This document shows, in pieces, positions 35,501 through 43,225 of a stretch of DNA of 64,000 nt. The notes below the pieces were generated by a model. It saw only the letters and a list, made by a program, of their open reading frames with translations, was not told where the DNA came from and did not search any database. This DNA is from Pseudomonas rustica (GTDB taxonomy: Bacteria; Pseudomonadota; Gammaproteobacteria; Pseudomonadales; Pseudomonadaceae): contig NZ_JAGYHF010000008.1 of the NCBI RefSeq assembly GCF_018336155.1, positions 124,001 to 188,000 on the forward strand, in the 5' to 3' direction. The position numbers and the translations under genes were made by a program. Position 1 is the first letter of the stretch; the number at the start of each line of letters is the position of its first letter.

Positions 35501-35735
35501 GAGCCGGTAAACCAGCCATTGCTGTTTCGATGGGGAACGTGATGCGTTGTTCGGTTTCCAGTGGTGAAAAACCTGCTGCCCCCGTGTTGATTTGCACCTG
35601 GACGTTGGTGATATCGGGAACCGCGTCGATCGGCAGCTTCTGATAGCTTGCTATACCGAGGCCGGCCATGAGGAAAACCGCGAGCAGTACGATAATGCGC
35701 TGCTCGATGGCAAATTGGATCAGGCGTTCGAACAT
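32568..35735 (-). CDS. czcA: heavy-metal efflux RND pump CzcA
   Basis: 1055-residue proton-driven inner-membrane pump of the HME-RND family, exporting Zn, Cd and Co through CzcB and CzcC. Seen: the N-terminal helix with [18 protein letters not shown], the periplasmic entry [18 protein letters not shown], and the proton-relay helix with [15 protein letters not shown], the form typical of Zn/Cd/Co pumps rather than Cu pumps. The second half repeats the topology ([20 protein letters not shown]). Length is typical. It starts 26 bp after czcB and ends at a terminator. Confidence 0.95.
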   Translation of the reverse strand: [1055 protein letters not shown]

Positions 35736-35761
35736 GAGAACCTTCTCGTGGAAATGGCGGA

Positions 35762-36985
35762 TCAGTGGGCGTGTTCAGCCGAGGCTTTACCCAATTCTGA
35801 TTTCAAAATGAAACTACCGGCGGCGGCGATTTGAGCTCCGGGCTCCAGGCCTTCCTTGATCTCGACCAGACCCGCCGAACGACCACCTGTCTCCACTGGC
35901 TGAGCTCTAAACCCGTCCTCCGTTCGAACGAAAACAGTTTGCTTGTCCTCGACCGTCTGAAGAGCCGCCTCAGGTACAGCGACCTTTGTCTGCCGAGTAC
36001 CGGTGTCAACCTGCACGGTCACAAATAGCCCCGGACGCCATGCACCTTGTGGATTTTCCAATGTCACGCGGACCGTGGCTGTACGGGTTTGCTCGCCCAA
36101 CAAACTGCCGACATAGGCCACGGTTCCAGTGACTTCAGCATTCAACTCCGGCGCACTGACCTTGACCGATTTGCCTACGAGTACCTTGTTCAAATCCTTT
36201 GGTGAGACTCCAAAGGTCACCCACACACGCGACAAGTCGGAGAGCGTAAAGGCATTGGTGGTTTCGCTGACAACTTCACCGAGGGCCAAATGTTTCTCGA
36301 CTACAACCCCGTCAAACGGCGCACGCAATTCATATCGATTACCCCCGCTGGCGACCGAGCTACCACTCAGTACGCTAATTTTTTGCCGAGCATTGCTGAG
36401 AGCAATTTCAGCTTCTTGCAAAGCCTGGCGGGCTTGCAGGAAGTCCTGTTCTGCAGAGATTTTGTCCTGCCATAACTGTCGCTCTCGCTCGTAGGTAGTA
36501 CGCGCCAACTCAAGACGACGTTGCGCAGCGGCTTGTTCACTGCGCTGATCAGAAATTTGTTGGCTAGCGATTACGGCCAGCAACTGACCTTTTTTCACTG
36601 GTTGACCAAGATTGGCATGAACCGACTCAACGACACCAGGTACGCGGGGCACCACGTGCGCAGTGCGGTCTTCATCAAAACGGATTTCTCCAGGAAAGGG
36701 CAATGAAAGGCTGATGCTCTGCGCTTTCGCTTCAACCAGTTGGATGCCGGCAGAGCTGATCTGCTCTTCGCTCAGAGTCAAATGACCCTCTTCAGCTTCG
36801 CCTTCTGCGTGTTCGCCCTCGGCCGGTTTTCCGTCAGCAGTTTCATCGCCGTGATCGTCATAGCCTTTGCCCTCCTGAGTCTGAGCTTCAGCTGAAGGCA
36901 CCGATGGGCTTGTCATCCAAAACGAACCGATGCCTATACCTATTGCCAAGGTTAGTGCCGAGACGAGGATTAGTTTTTTATCCAT
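35762..36985 (-). CDS. czcB: CzcB periplasmic adaptor
   Basis: 407 residues from the ATG at 36985 (GGGAG upstream; an ATG at 37018 lacks the leading signal pattern). An N-terminal membrane anchor MDKKLILVSALTLAIGIGIG is followed by a His/Glu/Asp-rich segment (YDDHGDETADGKPAEGEHAE, about 40-62) likely to bind metal. Then come a barrel-sandwich domain (HVVPRVPGVVESVHANLGQP), a coiled hairpin (about 150-210) and the beta-barrel (GEVVSETTNAFTLSDLSRVW). It links CzcA to CzcC. Confidence 0.93.
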   Translation of the reverse strand: MDKKLILVSALTLAIGIGIGSFWMTSPSVPSAEAQTQEGKGYDDHGDETADGKPAEGEHAEGEAEEGHLTLSEEQISSAGIQLVEAKAQSISLSLPFPGEIRFDEDRTAHVVPRVPGVVESVHANLGQPVKKGQLLAVIASQQISDQRSEQAAAQRRLELARTTYERERQLWQDKISAEQDFLQARQALQEAEIALSNARQKISVLSGSSVASGGNRYELRAPFDGVVVEKHLALGEVVSETTNAFTLSDLSRVWVTFGVSPKDLNKVLVGKSVKVSAPELNAEVTGTVAYVGSLLGEQTRTATVRVTLENPQGAWRPGLFVTVQVDTGTRQTKVAVPEAALQTVEDKQTVFVRTEDGFRAQPVETGGRSAGLVEIKEGLEPGAQIAAAGSFILKSELGKASAEHAH

Positions 36986-37073
36986 GGAGACTCCCTGCGC
37001 AACCCAGTCGGCATTCACGGATTAACGTGGTATTGCGATACTGAGCAGCGGTAAAAAAAGCGTTATATGAAAT

Positions 37074-38360
37074 TCACGGGGTACGAGTGAGAATGGCAAC
37101 ATCACCGAAAATTCGCTCGATACGCACCCAGGCGTCTGTCGCCTCGGCGATGGCTTGGATGTATTGCGTGCGAGCGCTAATCAATGTGCGCTGAGCATCG
37201 AGCACGTCGAGAAAGTTAAACTTACCCATTTCGAAACCTCGGGTAGCGGTATCGACGGCACTTTGCGCTGCAGGCAGGATGGTTTGATTGAACGACGCCA
37301 CTTCAGTGTTAGCAGTCAGCCACTGATCTAAGGTGGTTTGGATCTCTGTGCGCAGTCGTAACTCACTGGCATTCCGAAGGTCGCGAGATTGATCGGCACG
37401 GCGGGCTGCGGCCAGTACGTTGCCTTGGTTACGGTTAAACAACGGGATGGGCATAGATAGCCCTACGACATTCACCCGCTCGCGCTCACGCTCGTCGTAT
37501 TGACTCCCGATACTCACGGTCAGGTCCGGAATTCGACGAGCCTTCTCAAGACCAAGAGAGGCTTCCCGCTGATCTATTTGCAGTTTTGCTAATCGTAGCT
37601 CTGCAGTTTCACCAATTCGGCTAAACAGCAGCGACGAATCGGGCACGGTTGGCATCGACCGATTTGGATCACCCACGGACACAAATGCAGGCAAAGGCGC
37701 CCCCATGACCTGAGCGAGTCTCTGGTAGGCACTGGCCTCATCCCGCTCAGCCCGCCTCAACTCTAGGCGCACTTCTGATAGCTGAACCTCTGCGCGCGTA
37801 CCTTCAACGGGTGAGGATTTGCCACTCTTGATGCGACCTTGCGCTGCACGCAAACCGCGCTCGGCGAGCTCAAGTGATTGACGTGACAGCAGCAGTCTTT
37901 GCTGAGCCGTTGAGGAACTATAAAAAGCCTGAATGACATCGGCACGCAGAACGTTACGCTTGCGCTCCAACTCAATCCCCGCTGCGTCCTGAGCTCTATT
38001 GGCCACTTCAATCCTAGCTCCACGCTTACCGCCAAGCTCTATCGGCTGGCTGATCATTACCGTCGTGGTGCGCGAGTTTCGCCGAGTATCTTCAGCCTCC
38101 CAGGAAACCTCAGGGTTTGGAATCAATCCAGCCTGCTGTCGCTCTCCCTGAGCAATACCTGTCTCCCATTGAGCGGCCGCTAGGTCTGGGTTGTTGGAAA
38201 ATGCAGTTTCAAGCGCTTGATCCATTGTGAGCATTTGAGCGTTTGCGGCTAACAAAGGAGCATTCAAAAGAGCAAGGATCGAAATAAGACCTGCTTGTAG
38301 CATGGTTTTATGCGTGATTGGGTGAGCAATAAACTTTCTAAACCGAAGTAATTCCATCAT
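37074..38360 (-). CDS. czcC: CzcC outer-membrane channel
   Basis: 428 residues. TolC-like outer-membrane factor with a signal region ending NAQ near residue 42 and two OEP repeats: LTMDQALETAFSNNPDLAAA at the N-terminus, and SMPIPLFNRNQGNVLAAARR in the second half. FDV-like MGKFNFLDVLDAQRTL near the C-terminus is diagnostic. First gene of czcCBA. Start ATG at 38360; a second ATG follows directly. A CzcR-type promoter lies 41-84 bp upstream. Confidence 0.93.
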   Translation of the reverse strand: MMELLRFRKFIAHPITHKTMLQAGLISILALLNAPLLAANAQMLTMDQALETAFSNNPDLAAAQWETGIAQGERQQAGLIPNPEVSWEAEDTRRNSRTTTVMISQPIELGGKRGARIEVANRAQDAAGIELERKRNVLRADVIQAFYSSSTAQQRLLLSRQSLELAERGLRAAQGRIKSGKSSPVEGTRAEVQLSEVRLELRRAERDEASAYQRLAQVMGAPLPAFVSVGDPNRSMPTVPDSSLLFSRIGETAELRLAKLQIDQREASLGLEKARRIPDLTVSIGSQYDERERERVNVVGLSMPIPLFNRNQGNVLAAARRADQSRDLRNASELRLRTEIQTTLDQWLTANTEVASFNQTILPAAQSAVDTATRGFEMGKFNFLDVLDAQRTLISARTQYIQAIAEATDAWVRIERIFGDVAILTRTP

Positions 38361-38400
38361 TCCCCAAAACCTTTATACAAAAAGAATTTCCCATGAGGCA

Positions 38401-38460
38401 AATATAATTCCGCACACCTATCAACAAGGTGACTGAAGAATTACAAATACGTTATCTAAC
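38401..38460 (-). promoter_or_regulatory. czcC promoter with GTAAT box
   Basis: Leftward TTTGTAATTCTTCAGTCACC (GTAAT at 38444-38440) and -10 TATATT at 38406-38401, 41 bp before the czcC ATG. The region is flanked by CGTTAGATAACG, a second palindrome. CzcR encoded divergently is the likely activator. Confidence 0.65.
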
Positions 38461-38712
38461 GAATAAGCCTCACTTAATGCATTAGGATTAGGGCAATAAG
38501 TGCTCGCACCAAGCGACATCCCTAGACAAAAACGGGAGGCGGCTCTTGTACTACAAGGTGACGAGGGTCGCACGAAACCTTGTTAGTTTTAAACTCTATG
38601 ATCCCAGAAAATTAAAAATGCAACCAGAATCCAACATTTAAACAGATGGTTAACTTTAAACAGATTCAACGAAAAGAGCCATTACGAACCACTTTAAGAA
38701 GGGTTAATTCCT

Positions 38713-39387
38713 ATGCGTATTCTTGTGATAGAGGACGAGCCAAAGACTGCTGAATACTTACATCAGGGTCTAACTGAAAGTGGCTATATTGTAGATTGCG
38801 CATCGACAGGAGCTGATGGACTCCATCTGGCACGGCAGCAAGCTTATGATCTGGTATTACTTGACGTAAATCTTCCTGAAATGCACGGATGGGACGTTCT
38901 TGAAAATATTCGGCGGTCTAGCAGTACTAGGGTAATGATGCTTACTGCAAGAGGACGCTTAGAAGATAAAATTAGAGGATTGGATCTGGGGGCTGATGAC
39001 TATCTTGTCAAGCCATTTGAATTTCCAGAGTTGCTGGCAAGAGTACGCACTCTAATGCGTCGTAGCGAACACATACCAATTCAAGAAGTGTTAAAAGTTG
39101 CTGATCTTGAACTTGATCAAGGAAGGCATCGCGCATTTCGCGGAAAACAACGCATAGATTTGACGACGAAAGAATTCGCACTGCTCCATCTATTAATGCG
39201 TCAATCTGGAGAGGTGTTATCTCGTACTCAGATCATTTCATTGGTTTGGGACATGAATTTTGATTGCGACACCAATGTTGTCGAAGTTTCGATACGTAGG
39301 CTCAGAGCTAAAATAGATGACCCATTTGAAACTAAATTAATCCATACGCTCCGCGGCGTAGGTTATGTACTGGAGGAGAGAAAATGA
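38713..39387 (+). CDS. czcR: CzcR response regulator
   Basis: 224-residue OmpR/PhoB-type activator. Receiver domain with acidic pocket E7, D8 and phospho-acceptor D51 in LVLLDVNLPEMHGWD; T and K of the switch in MMLTARG and YLVKPFEFPELL. Winged-helix DNA-binding domain from about 125 (LTTKEFALLHLLMRQSGEVL, VVEVSIRRLRAKIDDPF). Ribosome site AAGGG. Divergent from czcCBA and overlapping czcS by 4 bp. Named czcR from context; copR-type regulators are close relatives. Confidence 0.92.
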   Translation: MRILVIEDEPKTAEYLHQGLTESGYIVDCASTGADGLHLARQQAYDLVLLDVNLPEMHGWDVLENIRRSSSTRVMMLTARGRLEDKIRGLDLGADDYLVKPFEFPELLARVRTLMRRSEHIPIQEVLKVADLELDQGRHRAFRGKQRIDLTTKEFALLHLLMRQSGEVLSRTQIISLVWDMNFDCDTNVVEVSIRRLRAKIDDPFETKLIHTLRGVGYVLEERK

Positions 39388-40823
39388 AGCAAGTCAGCCT
39401 GTCAATGCGATTGGGTTTGACAGTAAGTATAATGGGAGCAGTACTAGTAGTTTCTTTAGCGATTCTGGCCTATTTAGCGCTTACCCACGAGCTTGATTTG
39501 CGTGCAAAAAACAGCTTAGAAAAGAAAATGAATCAAATTGAGCACAGTTTACTGATGGATATCAGTACTAGCAACATGAGCCTAAAGCCACACGCACTAT
39601 TAGATCAAGTGCTAGGGCATGACAATCTTAATCTCACTATTTTTGATGATGAAAATCTGAGTGTCCCTGTCCTGAGTTTTGGAGCAGATATAACCGTAGT
39701 TTCTAGGAGCAAAATCGGAGCAACCGATAGCACTAAGATTTCTTACTACTCCTCGGCACAGGAAAGCGAAAATCACATCCTCACAGCAGCGAAACTCATG
39801 AGGCTAAAAGATGGTGAATTCGTATCAGTCTTGCTGACTATGGACCGCTCGAATGATGAATCACTGTTAAGCTCTTATTTGAGTTCAACCATCGTAGCGG
39901 TTCCGCTGTTGTTGATCCTTATTGGTATCAGTGCTTGGGCGATAGTGCAACGCGGATTGTCCCCACTCCGGGAATTCTGTGAAGTTGCGGGAATGGTATC
40001 AACCCAAGATCTCAGTCACCGACTCTCCGTTGTCAATATGCCCCAAGAGATCAGTGAGCTAGCTCATGGCATAAATTTCATGCTTCACCGACTTGATAGC
40101 GGAGTCCAACAACTCACTCAGTTTTCAGATGATTTGGCGCATGAGTTGCGGTCACCGATTACGAACCTTATGGGGAAAGCACAGGTAACTCTTTCTCGTG
40201 ATCGCTCAGTAAAGGAGTATAAGTCTGTACTAGAGTCTTGCACCGAAGAGTTGGGGCGAGTCACTAGAATTATATCTGATATGCTTTTTTTAGCCCAAGT
40301 AAGTCACCCAGCCGCACTTGTACCATTCGAAAACATTTTGCTGGAAGACGAAGCTTTAAAAGTAATTGATCTTTTTTCTCTTTCGGCTGAAGAAAAGTGC
40401 GTCGGCATAACCGTCAGTGGTCAGGGCAAAGTTTCAGGCGATCGACTCATGATTCAGCGCGCCATTTCGAATCTTTTATCAAACGCCATTCGTCACTGCC
40501 CGATAGAAGAGTCGGTTGTTATTTCCATTGAAACGCGAACCGAAGAAGTCTCCCTTTCAATAAGCAATCCCGGAGTGGGAATTGAACGCCATCACTTGCT
40601 TAATATCTTCGATCGTTTCTATCGAGTGGATAATAGTCGCTCACGAGCTGAAGGTGGCACTGGATTAGGATTGGCTATTGTCCGATCTATCATGAGCCTC
40701 CATCATGGAACAGCAGATGTCTTTAGTATACCAGGGCATCCGACAACCTTCAGAATTACATTCCCGAAGAACATTTCAACTAGTAACTTAAACTCTCAAA
40801 GACCAGGGGAGGTTTTTAGTTAG
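39384..40823 (+). CDS. czcS: CzcS sensor histidine kinase
   Basis: 479 residues. Two membrane helices (about 10-31 and 169-190) flank a periplasmic sensor loop. A HAMP segment follows, then the H-box FSDDLAHELRSPITNLMG, the N-box LSNAIRHC and the G-boxes GVGIERHH and GGTGLGLAIVRS. Heavy-metal sensor kinase subfamily. The coding sequence is AT-rich compared with the core. Stop at 40823; no gene follows for almost 600 bp. Confidence 0.9.
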   Translation: MKQVSLSMRLGLTVSIMGAVLVVSLAILAYLALTHELDLRAKNSLEKKMNQIEHSLLMDISTSNMSLKPHALLDQVLGHDNLNLTIFDDENLSVPVLSFGADITVVSRSKIGATDSTKISYYSSAQESENHILTAAKLMRLKDGEFVSVLLTMDRSNDESLLSSYLSSTIVAVPLLLILIGISAWAIVQRGLSPLREFCEVAGMVSTQDLSHRLSVVNMPQEISELAHGINFMLHRLDSGVQQLTQFSDDLAHELRSPITNLMGKAQVTLSRDRSVKEYKSVLESCTEELGRVTRIISDMLFLAQVSHPAALVPFENILLEDEALKVIDLFSLSAEEKCVGITVSGQGKVSGDRLMIQRAISNLLSNAIRHCPIEESVVISIETRTEEVSLSISNPGVGIERHHLLNIFDRFYRVDNSRSRAEGGTGLGLAIVRSIMSLHHGTADVFSIPGHPTTFRITFPKNISTSNLNSQRPGEVFS

Positions 40824-41419
40824 GATTTAATTTAATCAAAAGCAATATAAAACAGCTTGGCTGCACGAGTCAGATCACTAGGTAATATATGAGTGGGGAT
40901 CGATGCTTAAAAATCCAAAGACAACATTACTCTTTTTGCTCAGCCAGAGATGAAACCGATGACTCACCAATGGATAGTGAAGATTTAATAGCCCTGTGCA
41001 AAATATAACCTTCGTCAAGATACATTACTAGTGCCCAAGAGCAATCCAACGTGAACATCTATTGGTACCGATCTTTGTGACACCCACCTATTACGCAGGT
41101 TGATCATGCCTTCATGGATAATCACTCGAGAGTGTGTGGTCTTGCAGATATAGCGTCGCAACCCCCTACTTCGGAATTAAGCTAAATTCAGCATGTTTAT
41201 TCTAAACTGCAAATCGTATAGACTTTCGTGCAATCTAGATTTTAACGTTATCTTAAGCGCTTGGTGCAAAATTAAATCCCTACTGCAGAACCATTCCGCC
41301 TCCTGAGACAATTTTAGAGATTACATAACTGCCTTTCTATAATCAATATTTTCAGCGCGTTTAATTTAGTGCAATCCAATTATTTCGCACAATATCAAAA
41401 TAAGAATGGCTAAACGGGG
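40824..41419. other. non-coding AT-rich interval
   Basis: 596 bp without a believable ORF between czcS and the convergent orphan regulator. A histidine kinase would be expected downstream of that regulator; nothing resembling one is visible in either direction, which suggests loss by deletion. Confidence 0.5.
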
Positions 41420-42097
41420 TTAATGGGCACGCGACTCAAGGACATATCCAGCACCTCGCAATGTATGGATAAGCTTGTCGTCAAAAGGATCATCAATTTT
41501 AGCTCGAAGCCTCCTCATTGCTACTTGAACAACGTTCGTGTCGCAATCACTACTCAGACCCCAGACAGAAGACTTAATCTGCGTGCGCGATAGCGTCGTG
41601 CCTGATTGACACATCAAAAAGTGTAGCAAGGCGAACTCCTTGTTAGTCAGGTCAATTCGCTGGTTAGCGCGAAAGGTCCTGTGCCTACCCAGATCGAGCT
41701 CCAAATCGCCAACGCGAAGCACATTTAGCGATGCCGACGACCCAGTTCGACGCATTAAAGTACGGACTCTAGCTAACAACTCAGGAAACTCAATTGGTTT
41801 GACCATGTAATCGTCAGCGCCTAGATCAAAACCCAAGACTTTATCCTCAACACTACCTTTCTCGGTAAGCATCATGATCGGGGTAATAATTACCTCGCGA
41901 ATACTTACAAGTAGATCCCAGTCGTCACTTTGCGGGGGGTTTACGTCTAGTACTACAAGGTCATAAGCCTGTTGGGAGACTAAGTTTATGCCATCGATTC
42001 CGTTTTGTATGCAATCAACGATAAAGCCGCTTTCAGTCAGACCCTGGCGCAAATAATGAGCGGTTTTCGGATCGTCTTCTATTATCAAGATACGCAT
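41420..42097 (-). CDS. orphan CzcR-like response regulator
   Basis: 225 residues, plainly a paralogue of the CzcR at 38713 (same termini: MRILIIEDDPKTAHYLRQGL and HTLRGAGYVLESRAH). The acidic pocket and D51 are kept (VVLDVNPPQSDDWD), but the loop after it, NLPEMHGW in CzcR, is altered to NPPQSDDW, and MLTARG is MLTEKG. The helix-turn-helix is intact. There is no partner kinase. It may be cross-phosphorylated by CzcS, act without phosphorylation, or be decaying. Confidence 0.85.
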   Translation of the reverse strand: MRILIIEDDPKTAHYLRQGLTESGFIVDCIQNGIDGINLVSQQAYDLVVLDVNPPQSDDWDLLVSIREVIITPIMMLTEKGSVEDKVLGFDLGADDYMVKPIEFPELLARVRTLMRRTGSSASLNVLRVGDLELDLGRHRTFRANQRIDLTNKEFALLHFLMCQSGTTLSRTQIKSSVWGLSSDCDTNVVQVAMRRLRAKIDDPFDDKLIHTLRGAGYVLESRAH

Positions 42098-42303
42098 TTA
42101 TTATAAAGTCTCGATACTAATTGAAAATACCACCACACTCATTTAGGCAACTTTACTCACCGGTTCACTTTAGCATCTCAACTGGATGAGTTAAGCCATT
42201 ACAGAATATCGCGCATTTTTTCAGTTTCTGTTAAATGAGTGAATTGAGACACACGACCATACGGCAAATAGATTTTAGACTACTTGATGACGATAGATGG
42301 TCT

Positions 42304-42359
42304 TATTACAAATTTGTAATTCTTCAGTCACCCTCGCGATAACTCTTATGCAGTACATT
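42304..42359 (+). promoter_or_regulatory. GTAAT-box promoter upstream of a decayed region
   Basis: ATTACAAATTTGTAAT palindrome and TTGTAATTCTTCAGTCACC, identical over 19 bases to the czcC box. TACATT at 42354-42359 is at the same distance as the -10 at czcC. It points rightward to the eptA segment. Confidence 0.62.
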
Positions 42360-43049
42360 GAGCATGCAATATATCTAAACACTCTAGACGCTGCAGATGT
42401 CCCTACTGTTAAACGATGAAAACGGCGCGCCTTGGGGGCGAAAATTTTGTGATGCCATCTCGCATTAGAAAAATGTTGTGGTCGGCTGATTCCCTGCCTC
42501 GGGAATCATTGATGACGACCGCGCATGAGCCAGCCAATGTAAGACGAGGAACAGTCACCAACCCGTATTATCAAATGAGCCAAGACTCGCAGACGCCGAG
42601 CGGGAAATACAGAATAGCGCAGCCAGGCTTTAACAGAGTTTGAACCCCGATGCCGTACTAAAAACGGCTGCCAAAGCTTTCAACGAATATTTGAAATCAA
42701 CTGCAAGGCGTCGCCTGACTCCGAGGAGTGTGCGTTATGCGAGTACGGCGATGTTTCGCGCAATGAGGATTATCGGCATTCGAAAGTGGTGAACTTGGTA
42801 AGCGCATCAAGACCGCTTTGGTCTCTCATCCGCAACTAGAATTCCTTTTTAGACAACTAGTCGCGCCTATCAGAATAGTGATCTAAACAACGTCATCACC
42901 TATGCCTTCGATACTAAGACAGATGCGCAACGTCAGCAAGAAAACCATACCCCCGCGACCCAACCACCATCATTTCGCTCCAAAAAAAATTGTTTTTTAA
43001 GTCAAGTCGAGCGGATCTATCAGTACAACACTTACTTGGGGGGCATCTC
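42360..43049. other. interval without a recognisable gene
   Basis: 690 bp between the box promoter and a small ORF. An ATG at 42416 opens 75 codons without a ribosome site, and a second open stretch near 42650-42790 has no recognisable relative. This looks like a decayed gene between the promoter and eptA. Confidence 0.4.
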
Positions 43050-43193
43050 ATGAAAAAAATCCTCATCGGTTTTGGCGTTTTGGCGGTTTGGCTAATCGTG
43101 GAGCTTCAACCAACCGAGGAAAGCGTTGAGGGTCACTGGTGCATCCATGAATTACATCGCTCTGTTGCTGATTTTTTCTTCCCTAAAACGTAG
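43050..43193 (+). CDS. small membrane protein
   Basis: 47 residues: MKKILIGFGVLAVWLIVELQ, one hydrophobic helix, then a hydrophilic tail with one Cys and two His (EGHWCIHELH) ending FFFPKT. A GGGGGG run stands about 6 bp before the ATG. 32 bp upstream of eptA and probably co-transcribed. Too short to classify; it may be a chance ORF. Confidence 0.4.
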   Translation: MKKILIGFGVLAVWLIVELQPTEESVEGHWCIHELHRSVADFFFPKT

Positions 43194-43225
43194 CGGCAGT
43201 CCAGTGACAGTTTGCGCGCACGATC

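Noticed and set aside
42416..42643. 75-codon ORF after the 42.3-kb promoter
   Set aside because: No ribosome site, no recognisable family, and unusual composition; treated as decayed sequence.
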